A program made the translations under genes and the position numbers. 31,454 nt of DNA from an uncultured archaeon (lineage in GTDB: Archaea > Nanobdellota > Nanobdellia > Pacearchaeales > GW2011-AR1), in the NCBI GenBank assembly GCA_903873955.1, contig CAIQQL010000152.1, positions 1-31,454 on the forward strand, read 5' to 3'. This document shows, one piece after another, positions 7,550-15,002 of the stretch. Each line of letters starts with the position of its first letter. Positions within the stretch are counted from its first letter, which is position 1. Under the pieces are notes generated by a model, which did not search any database, was not told the DNA's origin, and saw only the letters and a list, made by a program, of their open reading frames with translations.

Positions 7550-8836
7550 TTATTCATATCTAAGAGCGTCTACCGGATTCAGTTTAGAGGCCCGATAGGC
7601 AGGAATGACTCCAGCGACCATACCGATCAGAACAGCAAAGAGAAGTGCTCCGATAAGAAGTTGTGGACTCACGACTGAAGATGAACCAAGGATACTAAAA
7701 GCTCCACCAGGAGGCCCTCCACGCGTTGCCGTCGTAGTGCTAATACCTGCAAGAGAGTTTATTGCTGTCGAAGATAGGACTCCGACAATTATTCCCCCAA
7801 TGCCTCCAACCAGGCCAATCAAACCAGAGTTTAGAAGGAAGATGGTCAGGATATCTTTGTTTTGGGTGCCAATCGCTTTCATGATGCCAATCTCACGGGT
7901 CTGTTCTAAGACCGAAGTGAACATGGTGTTGGCAATGCCGATGGCTCCAACAACGAGGGAGATTGCCGCAATGGCGGCAAGAAACATGGTCATGGTGTTC
8001 ATCGTAGACTCCATGGTAGCCTGCATGGTCGCAGGGTTTGAGACGGAGAAATCAATGTTCTTTTCCTGCAAGATACCATGGGCAAGCATCAACTTCTTGG
8101 TTATTTGCGTCACAGTCTCATTGGCAAGGGTGACATCCTTGATCTTGACTGACACAGAATCAAATTCATCTGCTCCAACATCATCCAGCGTGCTTCTGGC
8201 GGCATCAAGAGGGATATAGATAGACCTTCCTGAACTCAAGATCCCTACAACATTGAAAGTCTTTCCTCCAATGGTGATCTTGGTGTTGATAGGGATATCT
8301 TTTCCAAAAACAGAGGTAGCGACATCCTTTCCGATTACTGCAGCATACAGGTCGCCGCTTTTAAGAAGCCTGCCTGAGGTGAGAGTGTCGGTAGTGATGT
8401 CTTTCCAGACCGTGACATCAACGCCACTTACGGTAAACTTTTTTACAGTTTTGCTTGAGTAGGATACAGTCGCCGTCCCCGAGACCTGACCCATGACATA
8501 CTCCACATTAGGGATATTTCTCAGGACTATAAGGTCCCGTTCGGTGATATTCTTGGATGTCGATGTTGAACTGGTCTGACTGCCACCGCCCTCTCCTGGT
8601 GGGCCTCCGCCAAAACCTGGCCCCATCGCTCGTTGCATACCTGGACTTACAGTAAGAACATCAGCACCCAGGCTAGCAAGCCGGTCCTTTAACTGCTGTT
8701 GAGCACCAAGACTCATAGAAATGATTGCGACAACGGCCGCAATACCGACGATGATACCGATTATCGTCAGCCAGCTACGTAATTTACTGTGTATAAAAAT
8801 ATTGATTGCAAGCTGGGCAGCTTTTTTTAATCTCAT
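7550..8836 (-). CDS. MacB/FtsX-family ABC transporter permease
   Basis: The protein has 428 residues, usual for archaeal MacB-type permeases. The N-terminal membrane helix is at about 17-42, after the typical entry AINIFIHSKLRSWLTIIGII. A large extracytoplasmic MacB core domain (about 45-270) follows. Three C-terminal helices (about 283-305, 325-355, 392-412) lie in the FtsX region, with EQTREIGIMKAIG and a C-terminal RASKLNPVDALRYE. Two Gly/Pro-rich loops (near residues 70-85 and 370-378) interrupt the extracytoplasmic parts. The gene is last in a leftward operon after the anchored accessory protein (16 nt gap) and the ATPase. By family, MacB-like systems use mechanotransmission to move peptides, lipids or lipoproteins. 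The substrate here is unknown. Confidence 0.92.
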   Translation of the reverse strand: MRLKKAAQLAINIFIHSKLRSWLTIIGIIVGIAAVVAIISMSLGAQQQLKDRLASLGADVLTVSPGMQRAMGPGFGGGPPGEGGGSQTSSTSTSKNITERDLIVLRNIPNVEYVMGQVSGTATVSYSSKTVKKFTVSGVDVTVWKDITTDTLTSGRLLKSGDLYAAVIGKDVATSVFGKDIPINTKITIGGKTFNVVGILSSGRSIYIPLDAARSTLDDVGADEFDSVSVKIKDVTLANETVTQITKKLMLAHGILQEKNIDFSVSNPATMQATMESTMNTMTMFLAAIAAISLVVGAIGIANTMFTSVLEQTREIGIMKAIGTQNKDILTIFLLNSGLIGLVGGIGGIIVGVLSSTAINSLAGISTTTATRGGPPGGAFSILGSSSVVSPQLLIGALLFAVLIGMVAGVIPAYRASKLNPVDALRYE

Positions 8837-8852
8837 GGGGAATCACAAGAGA

Positions 8853-9881
8853 CTACTTCTTCTCCTTGTCTTTCGCATTCTTGACCCAAGAAGGGGTCTT
8901 ACTTGAATCAGAGTCAGAGGAAGTCTTGTTCTTCTTGAGAAAATACCTGATCAAAAAGGATACAACAATCAAGACAGCAAGGATGATGGCCCAGACGGTC
9001 CAGGAAGAATACCAGGTTGTGCTCTGCCCAGGCATACCGCCAGTAAAGGTGGAAGAGTTGTTCCCAGAGTTTACAGAAAGAGTCATGTTGACTTCTCTGC
9101 GTTGTCCAATATTATCTGTATAATAGATATCGAATTTCAGCTGTTTTGTGGTTGATACGGTAGTTGAAGGCATAGGAGCCGCCGGGGTAGGCGATGCTCC
9201 TCGGGTCGCATTGAACGCACCAGGGCTTTGAGGAGTTGAAGATTTTTGGGCGAGGGTAAAACCTACGATAGTGTAATCTCCGCTGGCAAGATTTCCCACC
9301 ATTTGCCCATCGGTACCGCTAGCACTATAATCCTCTTGTTCAGGGATCCTTACAACCACTGAGTTTGCAGTGTACTTGCCCACATTTGCAATGGCAATCG
9401 ATACGTCAGATCCTGAAGTTTCTTGGAGGACTGCATCGAACATGGTCCTGGTGTCTTGTACGGTTATGTTGAAATATTGCGTAATATAAGATTGGGAATC
9501 CGCACCGTCGGCATAGCGAACTTCAATAGGCGTGTCACCGTCCAATGCGTCTTTGTTGACACGCAGTTTGTAGGGAATAGTCCAGGCTGTGTTATAATTA
9601 TCAGAAGAGACCCAGGTATTTTTGCTCAAGACTTTAAGGCTGGAATTGTCGTCTAATGAAAAAGGGAAGGCAGGGATGATTTCAAATCTGGCCCCATCAT
9701 TGCAGTTGGTGGTGACCCCTGAAACCTGAAAAAGGACATTGACATATGAGCCAGGAAGTGCAGGGGAAGGGTCTTGATTGACTAATGCTACATTTAGGAT
9801 ACAAGGTGAGCTAGTTGTCGCTAAGACTCCAGGGATGAAAAAAAGACAGAGTGCCAGCAGGAAGATGAGGGATTTGTTCAT
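8853..9881 (-). CDS. Secreted, membrane-anchored accessory protein of the ABC exporter (COG1361-like)
   Basis: 342 residues from ATG at 9881. An in-frame TTG at 9896 is possible but would swallow the ribosome site; GGAGG sits 8 nt before the ATG, which decides the start. It has a signal peptide (NKSLIFLLALCLFFIPGVLA) and two or more immunoglobulin-like segments of the COG1361/S-layer type (about 28-140 and 145-270). A Pro/Ser/Ala linker and an Asn/Ser-rich stretch follow. A C-terminal membrane helix (about 293-315) precedes a Lys-rich cytoplasmic tail. The ATG overlaps the ATPase stop codon (ATGA), implying translational coupling. By position between ATPase and permease it probably works with the exporter as a substrate-capture or adaptor subunit on the outer face. 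That role is inference. Confidence 0.85.
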   Translation of the reverse strand: MNKSLIFLLALCLFFIPGVLATTSSPCILNVALVNQDPSPALPGSYVNVLFQVSGVTTNCNDGARFEIIPAFPFSLDDNSSLKVLSKNTWVSSDNYNTAWTIPYKLRVNKDALDGDTPIEVRYADGADSQSYITQYFNITVQDTRTMFDAVLQETSGSDVSIAIANVGKYTANSVVVRIPEQEDYSASGTDGQMVGNLASGDYTIVGFTLAQKSSTPQSPGAFNATRGASPTPAAPMPSTTVSTTKQLKFDIYYTDNIGQRREVNMTLSVNSGNNSSTFTGGMPGQSTTWYSSWTVWAIILAVLIVVSFLIRYFLKKNKTSSDSDSSKTPSWVKNAKDKEKK

Positions 9882-10591
9882 GAATACTTCCTCCAATGAG
9901 AATTGATAGCTTCCTTTTCGATTTTTCCGTCTTTGATATGGACCACCCTTCGCGCATAGGAGACAAGGTCCAGATCATGGGTGATGAGGATGATGGTCTT
10001 TCCCTCAGCATTCATTTTTCCAAGGAAGTCCATGACAAATCTTCCTGTCTGGCTGTCCAGATTTCCGGTCGGTTCGTCAGCAAGAATAATCTCGGGGTCA
10101 TTTGCTAAAGCTCGTGCGATGGCGACACGCTGCTGTTGCCCTCCTGAAAGTTGGCCGGGTCTGTGATGGAGTCGATCTCCTAAACCTAAAGCGTTAAGCA
10201 AAATCCGTGCTCGCTCACGTGCATCTTTCTCAGACATATTCGATGCCTCCATAGGTAGCATGACATTTTGCATAGCATTGAGATTCTTTAAGAGATTGAA
10301 CTGCTGGAAGATAAAACCTATGATCTTGCCTCGTAAAACGGCCAAACGGGACTCAGTCATTGAAGAGATGTCCTGGCCATCTAGGTAAACTTCACCGTAT
10401 GAAGGTTTGTCCAAGACACCAACGAGATTAAGCATAGTACTTTTCCCTGAACCTGAAGGACCTGTAATGGCAACAAATTCTCCCCTCCGTATCTCCAAAG
10501 AGATTTCTCGGAGCACGATCAAAGGCTCAGCCTCACCCATGTCATATTTCTTCCAGACATTATCGATCTTGATAAGAGCGTCAGTTTTCAT
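9878..10591 (-). CDS. MacB/LolD-type ABC transporter ATP-binding protein
   Basis: 237 residues, the standard size. Walker A is GPSGSGKST (about 43-51), with the Q-loop at FIFQQFN, signature LSGGQQQRVAIARAL (about 143-157), Walker B IILADEPTGNLDS and switch histidine in ILITHD. This combination, with EPTGNLDS, is the LolD/MacB/FtsE family. GAGGT lies about 9 nt ahead of the ATG. The stop overlaps the next gene's start (ATGA). The protein energises the permease encoded downstream. All motifs are intact, so it should be an active ATPase. Confidence 0.96.
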   Translation of the reverse strand: MKTDALIKIDNVWKKYDMGEAEPLIVLREISLEIRRGEFVAITGPSGSGKSTMLNLVGVLDKPSYGEVYLDGQDISSMTESRLAVLRGKIIGFIFQQFNLLKNLNAMQNVMLPMEASNMSEKDARERARILLNALGLGDRLHHRPGQLSGGQQQRVAIARALANDPEIILADEPTGNLDSQTGRFVMDFLGKMNAEGKTIILITHDLDLVSYARRVVHIKDGKIEKEAINSHWRKYS

Positions 10592-10797
10592 TTTACTGCA
10601 ACCTCATTGATGAATCGACCAGTTCGAGTATTGTAAGAAGTATGAGAGAGAAAGAGAGGCAGGTTCCTTGCGATACGAGACTTAGATGTACAAGAGAACG
10701 GACCTTGTCGGCAATACGCCATTCCGAGTTTTGCACTAAAGAAAATCATCAAGATTGCCGTCGTGTTTGTTAAGGATATAAACAAGTTCATAATCAT
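10588..10797 (-). CDS. Possible small hydrophobic-leader ORF preceding the exporter operon
   Basis: 69 codons from ATG at 10797; a second ATG is at 10791. The N-terminal 20 or so residues are hydrophobic (MIMNLFISLTNTTAILMIFF) and the rest is basic. Its stop overlaps the ATPase start as ATGA, and the ribosome site of the ATPase lies inside it. A TATA box at 10811-10820 predicts a transcription start near 10790, which would make the second ATG nearly leaderless. No homology is recognised and no internal ribosome site is visible. It may be a real small membrane protein or simply the operon leader. Confidence 0.3.
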   Translation of the reverse strand: MIMNLFISLTNTTAILMIFFSAKLGMAYCRQGPFSCTSKSRIARNLPLFLSHTSYNTRTGRFINEVAVK

Positions 10798-10810
10798 ACG
10801 GTCCCAACTT

Positions 10811-10820
10811 TATTTATAAA
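10811..10820 (-). promoter_or_regulatory. TATA box of the ABC exporter operon
   Basis: TTTATAAATA read on the minus strand, about 225 nt upstream of the ATPase start. It is the only good box in the intergenic region on that strand. The element is nearly palindromic and could be read both ways. Confidence 0.5.
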
Positions 10821-11000
10821 GAAGATGCATTTTACCTCCACAAAATTCTACAGAAAGTAATTAAGATTCTTGCTCTGGATGGAGAGGAGAAAAACAGACG
10901 TTTACCGACGCGTAGATTACTCGATAGAAAAGGAAGAAGATTGTCTCTGTAGACCTATTTGCACAGAAAGGACCCTAAAATAAAAGAACGCTACATAAAC

Positions 11001-11008
11001 TATTTAAA
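11001..11008 (+). promoter_or_regulatory. TATA box for peroxiredoxin
   Basis: TATTTAAA is centred about 25 nt before the ATG at 11030 and there is no ribosome site, so the transcript is probably leaderless. Confidence 0.6.
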
Positions 11009-11029
11009 AGAATGAAGAACCCTTAGGGT

Positions 11030-11593
11030 ATGTTGATAATAAATGAGACGGCTCCGGATTTCTCGGAAGATGCCTATTTTGATGATAAGATAACAAAGAT
11101 CAACCTAAGGGATTACCAAGGTAAATGGGTCATTCTCTTCTTTTATCCTGCAGATTTTACTTTTGTCTGCCCAACGGAACTGGGAGAACTTGCAGACAAG
11201 TACGATATTATTAAACAGCTGGGGGCAGAAGTAATCAGCGTCAGCACCGATACTGCCTATGTGCATAAGGCCTGGCATGACAGCTCTCCAACTATAAAAA
11301 AGATAACCTATCCTATGTTAGCTGACCCTGCAAGGAGAGTATGCCAGGAATATGATACCTTGATTCCTGCAGAAGGACTCTCTTTACGAGCAACGGTACT
11401 CATTGACCCTGAGGGGATTGTAAAAGCGTTTGAGTTCCATGAAAACAGTATAGGCAGAAGTGTTGATGAAATCATACGTAAATTGCAGGCTGCAAAGTTT
11501 GTCCGTGAACATCATGGCGAAGTCTGCCCGATGAATTGGAAACCTGGTGAAAAAACATTGAGTCCAAGTATTAATCTTGTTGGAAAGATTTAG
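11030..11593 (+). CDS. Typical 2-Cys peroxiredoxin (AhpC/Prx1 family)
   Basis: 187 residues, the normal length. The peroxidatic Cys47 is in FYPADFTFVCPTE, the resolving Cys166 is in GEVCPMNW, and an active-site Arg follows in the conserved RATVLIDPEG region. It reduces hydrogen peroxide and organic peroxides in the cytoplasm using a thioredoxin-like or AhpF-type donor that is not in the window. The start is ATG at 11030; an upstream ATG in the same frame runs into TAG at once. Its TAG stop directly abuts the CTA (reverse-strand TAG) of the convergent dehydrogenase gene, so the two transcripts must overlap. A nitroreductase and dehydrogenase next door give a redox/stress context. Confidence 0.96.
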   Translation: MLIINETAPDFSEDAYFDDKITKINLRDYQGKWVILFFYPADFTFVCPTELGELADKYDIIKQLGAEVISVSTDTAYVHKAWHDSSPTIKKITYPMLADPARRVCQEYDTLIPAEGLSLRATVLIDPEGIVKAFEFHENSIGRSVDEIIRKLQAAKFVREHHGEVCPMNWKPGEKTLSPSINLVGKI

Positions 11594-12697
11594 CTAAGAA
11601 GAGACTTTTTCTTGCATATTTCTCACAATCTGTGTTTGCATTTTTCGAGGGATAAACCGCTCAAGGAAGATAAGGAGACGATTAGAGAATCCTGGAATAG
11701 CGATAGTTTTTCCGTTCATTAATGCAGTATAACCTGTCTTGACCACTACCTCGGCGGACATAGGCTTTCTCTTAAAAAGTTTTGAAACATTTTCTAGATT
11801 GGCATTTCTTGCAAATTCGGTTGCAGTAGGACCCGGGCATAAAACAGTCACACTGACACCTGTCCCCCGAAGCTCATTGGATAATGACTGAGAAAAGGAG
11901 AGAACATAACTTTTGGTAGCATAATAGGTTGCCATAAGTGGACCTGGTTGAAAACCCGCAAGAGATGCCACATTAAGGATCTTCCCTCGTTTTTGTTTAA
12001 TAAGGTCAGGTAAGAAGAGATGCGTCAGCTGACAGAGCGCGACCACATTCACCTGAATCATCGCCGATTCAACAACCCAGTTTAGAGTGTAGAATTCGCC
12101 AAACGAACCAAAACCGGCATTATTGATGAGCAGTTCAGGAATAATATGTTGGGAAGAGAGCTCGTCATATATTTCCTGCGGAGAACGAGGTTGGGCAAGA
12201 TCCTTGACGATAATATGGGCCTTGATGGGATACGCAACCTCAAGGTCAGACTTGAGATCCTTAAGCTTTTGCTCATTACGCGCGACAAGCACAAGATGAT
12301 ATCCCTTTTGGGCAAGAAGTTTTGCAAACTCAAGACCTAGACCGCTTGAAGCACCGGTGATCAAAGCAACCTTTCCACTGCCAAAAAGAGAGGATAATGA
12401 GGACTTGACAACCTTTGCAGGTGTTGAGGTTGAAGAAGGAAGCTGATTCACTTTTTTGATTGGAAGCGAGATTCTCTTAGGTAAAGGTGAAGGCAAACGG
12501 ATCTCCTTGACGGAAGAGGGGATTGAGGCAGGAGAGGATGAATCTGGTTTTGTTACGGCTGGAACATCAGCTTGGATAATAGGCGAAGACTTGATCTCGC
12601 CTTCTTTTTCAGACTCCTTTATTTGCTGCATAAACTCTGAGACTGCCACATCCATAGTGTCGCCTGAAGAATTTGCTTTTTTTGATATTCGTGCCAT
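11594..12697 (-). CDS. Short-chain dehydrogenase/reductase with long disordered N-terminal extension
   Basis: 367 residues from ATG at 12697; a TTG four codons upstream (12709) is a weaker alternative. Residues 1-105 are Ser/Pro/Lys-rich, low in hydrophobics and probably disordered, which is unusual for this family. The SDR domain follows, with cofactor motif TGASSGLG (about 114-121), NNAG, catalytic Ser245 in NVASLAG, and Tyr258 and Lys262 in YYATK, then a PG motif (CPGPTATEFA). VARNEQKL after beta-2 suggests NADPH preference (Arg). The C-terminus (GKTIAIPGFSNRLL plus RFIPRKM) matches the DltE/YqjQ-like classical SDR subgroup, which acts on ketones or fatty-acyl-type substrates. The gene starts 25 nt after the nitroreductase stop, so they likely form one operon. 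The substrate is unknown. Confidence 0.9.
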   Translation of the reverse strand: MARISKKANSSGDTMDVAVSEFMQQIKESEKEGEIKSSPIIQADVPAVTKPDSSSPASIPSSVKEIRLPSPLPKRISLPIKKVNQLPSSTSTPAKVVKSSLSSLFGSGKVALITGASSGLGLEFAKLLAQKGYHLVLVARNEQKLKDLKSDLEVAYPIKAHIIVKDLAQPRSPQEIYDELSSQHIIPELLINNAGFGSFGEFYTLNWVVESAMIQVNVVALCQLTHLFLPDLIKQKRGKILNVASLAGFQPGPLMATYYATKSYVLSFSQSLSNELRGTGVSVTVLCPGPTATEFARNANLENVSKLFKRKPMSAEVVVKTGYTALMNGKTIAIPGFSNRLLIFLERFIPRKMQTQIVRNMQEKVSS

Positions 12698-12722
12698 GAT
12701 AGGGTACAATCACTTACACTGA

Positions 12723-13394
12723 TTACTTAAAGATAAATACGTCTTCTTTATTAAATCTTACTTTAGCATAGCCAGCATATTTGTCGGTTGGTGATCTATA
12801 TCCAATAGGACAGAGGGCGAGCACTTGCAGGTCTTGCTTGTCAAGATCAAGGAGTTTATTGACAGCTGCGGCATCAAATCCCTCCATAGGGCAGGCGTCT
12901 ATGCCACAGACCGCACAGGAAGTGAGAAAGGAACCAAATGCCAAGTAGGTTTGATGAGCCATCCAATTAAAGGATTGCTCAGGGGTAACGCTTGAAGTTG
13001 CACCAACAATCATGTTTTTCATGCTGTCTAAAGAAGCAGAAGGAACCCCTCGGGTTTTTGCAGTAAAAGAAACAAAATGGTCAATCATCTCAGGAGTCAT
13101 CTTTTTGGTGGCACAAAACAACACAAGATGTGACGCATCGGTCACTTGACTTTGGCCATAAGCAGAAGACTTGATCTTTTCGCGCAACTCCTTGTTTTCA
13201 ATGATAATAAATTTCCATGGCTGAAGACCAAAAGAAGACGCAGACAAACGTAATGATTCAAGAAGGGCATCTACATCCTCGGCAGGAATTTTCCTTGAAG
13301 TATCAAAAGTTTTAGTCGCATAACGCCATTGCATAGCTTCTACAAGGTCTGAAGGCCTGATGAAATTCAATTTTTTTGATTTATCGTTAGACAT
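12723..13394 (-). CDS. NAD(P)H-dependent nitroreductase (NfsB/FMN family)
   Basis: 223 residues. The FMN-binding features of the NfsB group are present: RYATKTFD near residue 24, SSFGLQPWKF near 53-62, ACPMEGFD near 167-174 and CPIGYRSPTDKYA near the C-terminus. Family members are homodimeric flavoproteins that reduce nitroaromatics, quinones or related acceptors with NAD(P)H. The gene is first in a leftward two-gene operon with the dehydrogenase. A TATA box centred 25 nt upstream indicates a leaderless start at this ATG. The physiological acceptor cannot be inferred. Confidence 0.94.
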   Translation of the reverse strand: MSNDKSKKLNFIRPSDLVEAMQWRYATKTFDTSRKIPAEDVDALLESLRLSASSFGLQPWKFIIIENKELREKIKSSAYGQSQVTDASHLVLFCATKKMTPEMIDHFVSFTAKTRGVPSASLDSMKNMIVGATSSVTPEQSFNWMAHQTYLAFGSFLTSCAVCGIDACPMEGFDAAAVNKLLDLDKQDLQVLALCPIGYRSPTDKYAGYAKVRFNKEDVFIFK

Positions 13395-13415
13395 ACGAAG
13401 AGATGCAAAAGTGCC

Positions 13416-13422
13416 TATTTAA
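13416..13422 (-). promoter_or_regulatory. TATA box for the nitroreductase/SDR operon
   Basis: TTAAATA on the minus strand is centred 25 nt from the ATG at 13394, predicting a leaderless mRNA. Confidence 0.55.
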
Positions 13423-13460
13423 GGATTATGCAAGGAACTTCTTAAATTTTTAACGCACGT

Positions 13461-13468
13461 TTTATATA
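13461..13468 (+). promoter_or_regulatory. TATA box for the 13490 membrane protein
   Basis: TTTATATA is centred 25 nt before the ATG at 13490, so the transcript is likely leaderless. It is divergent from the nitroreductase box about 45 bp away. Confidence 0.6.
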
Positions 13469-13489
13469 GTTAGAAGATTTAAAAAAACT

Positions 13490-14125
13490 ATGGAAAAGAA
13501 GGGGTTCCCTATCTGGCGCGTCCTGTCGGGTTTTTTTAGTTTCGCCAGTTTCCTCATCTTGGTCTATGCGATAAGATATTTGACAGGGCAGATTCCTAAT
13601 CCGATATTTAGCAGCGTTGGGGGATTTATCGACAATAATTTACCCGAGTTGATAGTGATGAGTCTTCTCTTTTTCATAGCAGAGATATTCTCGTTCATAA
13701 AGTTCCCCATCAATCTGGTTTCCCCGATACTCTACGCTGCGGGAAGTACCTTGCTTCTTGATATAATATTCAAGATAATGGCTCTTCTTGAGATACTCAT
13801 GAACCAGGATTTGTTCAAACAGGTATATCCTCTGGCCCCGCTAGCCTATTATCTGGTATTTTTATTGGTCTTGTTCGGAGGATGCTTTTTCATTCTTGCA
13901 AAGAGAGGAAAGGCAATAAAAGAAGAGGAAAGGCAAAAAGCATTTGTGAAAGAAGATGCGCTTCCGAAAGAGAAAAGCTGGAGAGACATTGGAAAAGAAT
14001 TACGTTCATTGATAGGAGATGTTGTCTATCTTATAAGATTAAAGACAAACAGAAGCATTGAGGCTACTGAAAGGAAAAGAATGAAAAAAAGGTTAGGGGA
14101 CCGAAAAAAAGGGCAGAGTTACTAG
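13490..14125 (+). CDS. Four-helix membrane protein, paralogue of the 16058-16705 product
   Basis: 211 residues with four membrane segments (about 9-31, 50-68, 76-100 and 115-135). A basic and acidic cytoplasmic tail (about 136-211) ends in GDRKKGQSY. The segment FPINLVSPI, the fourth helix ending in ILAKRGK, and the tail motif SWRDIGKELRSLI line up with FPFNIIAPI, AILVRGGK and DWEDVGEEFKLAF of the 16058 gene. The two are therefore diverged paralogues separated by the methyltransferase and MutY genes. No enzymatic motif is visible. It converges with the methyltransferase gene. The function is unknown; only the membrane topology and the paralogy can be supported. Confidence 0.85.
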   Translation: MEKKGFPIWRVLSGFFSFASFLILVYAIRYLTGQIPNPIFSSVGGFIDNNLPELIVMSLLFFIAEIFSFIKFPINLVSPILYAAGSTLLLDIIFKIMALLEILMNQDLFKQVYPLAPLAYYLVFLLVLFGGCFFILAKRGKAIKEEERQKAFVKEDALPKEKSWRDIGKELRSLIGDVVYLIRLKTNRSIEATERKRMKKRLGDRKKGQSY

Positions 14126-14299
14126 AAAACCTGCATAAAAAAAGAATATAAATCTTTTAAATAAAGAAAGTTAATCAGAAAAAGCCAAATTCTTACAAAA
14201 CTCGAAAAAAAGTGAAAAAGCCCCTGGCGGCCGAGAACTTGCCCCTGAAACTTTCGAAGTCTTGACAAAACTTCCTTTGAATAAGAACATAACAAAAGA
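14126..14299. other. Short convergent intergenic region
   Basis: It is A-rich on the plus strand, with one GC-rich patch (14220-14245). A 64-codon minus-strand frame that begins inside the methyltransferase gene is not credible. No terminator hairpin was identified. Confidence 0.35.
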
Positions 14300-14884
14300 C
14301 TAAGCAGACTTTTCAACCATAAATCTTTGTGAGCGACTTAAATAAAATCTCAGCCTAGTGACTTTTCCATATGCGCTTAATTGCTGTTCCCACCACTGAA
14401 CTGGTTTGATCGTTAAATGCAACCCCTGTCCATCAAGAGACTTCCTATGGGAAGGAGTTGGACAAACACTTACGAAAAGATCATGTGAGACCAAGCGCGA
14501 CATCTCTGCTAGCGAAGATTCCACGCACGACTCAGGCAGATGTTCTAGGACATCATTGGAGAAACCATAGGAGAAGGCCCCATCCTCAAACATAGCAAGG
14601 GAGTCAAGGCTTGAATGAACAACAGAATAACCTTTCCTGCTAAGCTGCTCACAGGCATAAGAACTGATATCTACCCCAGTACATCTAAGGCCTGCTCGAG
14701 TAAAAAACTCCAAAGCCTTTCCGTTGCCACAACCAAAATCAATAACTCTAGGAAGACTTGGGACGCGCTTGTCCACTCGCGAGAGTAACGCTGAAGCAAG
14801 TTTATGCCAATTGGCCTCGCGATAGTCTCTAGACCAAAGCTGGCTGTACTTAAGATCTTCTTGTTGGAAAAGTGAAGGGTTCAT
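14300..14884 (-). CDS. Class I SAM-dependent methyltransferase
   Basis: 194 residues. Motif I is VIDFGCGNGKAL (about 47-58), an acidic ribose-binding residue follows beta-2 (TGVDISSYA), and FSNDVLEHLPE stands at motif IV. The fold is a compact Methyltransf_11/25-type domain without extra domains. It transfers methyl from S-adenosylmethionine. DVLEHLPE is frequent in small-molecule, lipid or sugar methyltransferases, but the substrate is not determinable. It is transcribed alone, divergent from MutY. The 174 bp beyond its stop hold no supportable gene. Confidence 0.9.
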   Translation of the reverse strand: MNPSLFQQEDLKYSQLWSRDYREANWHKLASALLSRVDKRVPSLPRVIDFGCGNGKALEFFTRAGLRCTGVDISSYACEQLSRKGYSVVHSSLDSLAMFEDGAFSYGFSNDVLEHLPESCVESSLAEMSRLVSHDLFVSVCPTPSHRKSLDGQGLHLTIKPVQWWEQQLSAYGKVTRLRFYLSRSQRFMVEKSA

Positions 14885-14920
14885 CTGAGAGACAATAAAA
14901 ACATAGTTTGGTGTTAAAGA

Positions 14921-14936
14921 CCTCTAAGAAAAGAGG
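14921..14936. repeat. Perfect inverted repeat with following T run in a divergent promoter region
   Basis: CCTCT pairs with AGAGG across six bases and is followed on the plus strand by CTTTTT, which merges into the TATA-like TTTTTAAATA (14937-14948) of the MutY gene. It resembles an intrinsic terminator, but no plus-strand gene ends here. An operator between the methyltransferase and MutY genes is possible. Confidence 0.35.
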
Positions 14937-14937
14937 C

Positions 14938-14947
14938 TTTTTAAATA
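14938..14947 (+). promoter_or_regulatory. TATA box for the MutY-like gene
   Basis: The TTTTTAAATA region predicts a start near 14969. The leader then carries GGTGA (14989-14993), an archaeal-type ribosome site 9 nt before the ATG at 15003. Confidence 0.5.
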
Positions 14948-15002
14948 ACCCTGTAAGAAAAGATTTCAAAAGAATAATAAAGAGAGAAGGTGAATAAAGC
15001 AG

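Larger units (their letters stand above)
10798..11029. other. Intergenic region between divergent exporter and peroxiredoxin genes
   Basis: Besides the two TATA boxes, the only reading frame is a 34-codon one (10879-10983, plus) with CLCRPIC, lacking support. No RNA structure or repeat is recognised. Confidence 0.5.

Noticed and set aside
7605..8219. 204-codon plus-strand frame antisense to the permease
   Set aside because: It lies wholly within the permease gene, has Arg/Pro/Met-rich composition typical of an antisense shadow, and has no ribosome site.
10879..10983. 34-codon plus-strand ORF with CLCRPIC
   Set aside because: It is too short, without ribosome site or convincing promoter; it could be chance.
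14122..14316. 64-codon minus-strand frame after the methyltransferase
   Set aside because: It begins inside the methyltransferase gene without a ribosome site, and its Phe/Leu/Ser-rich composition reflects A-rich opposite-strand DNA.
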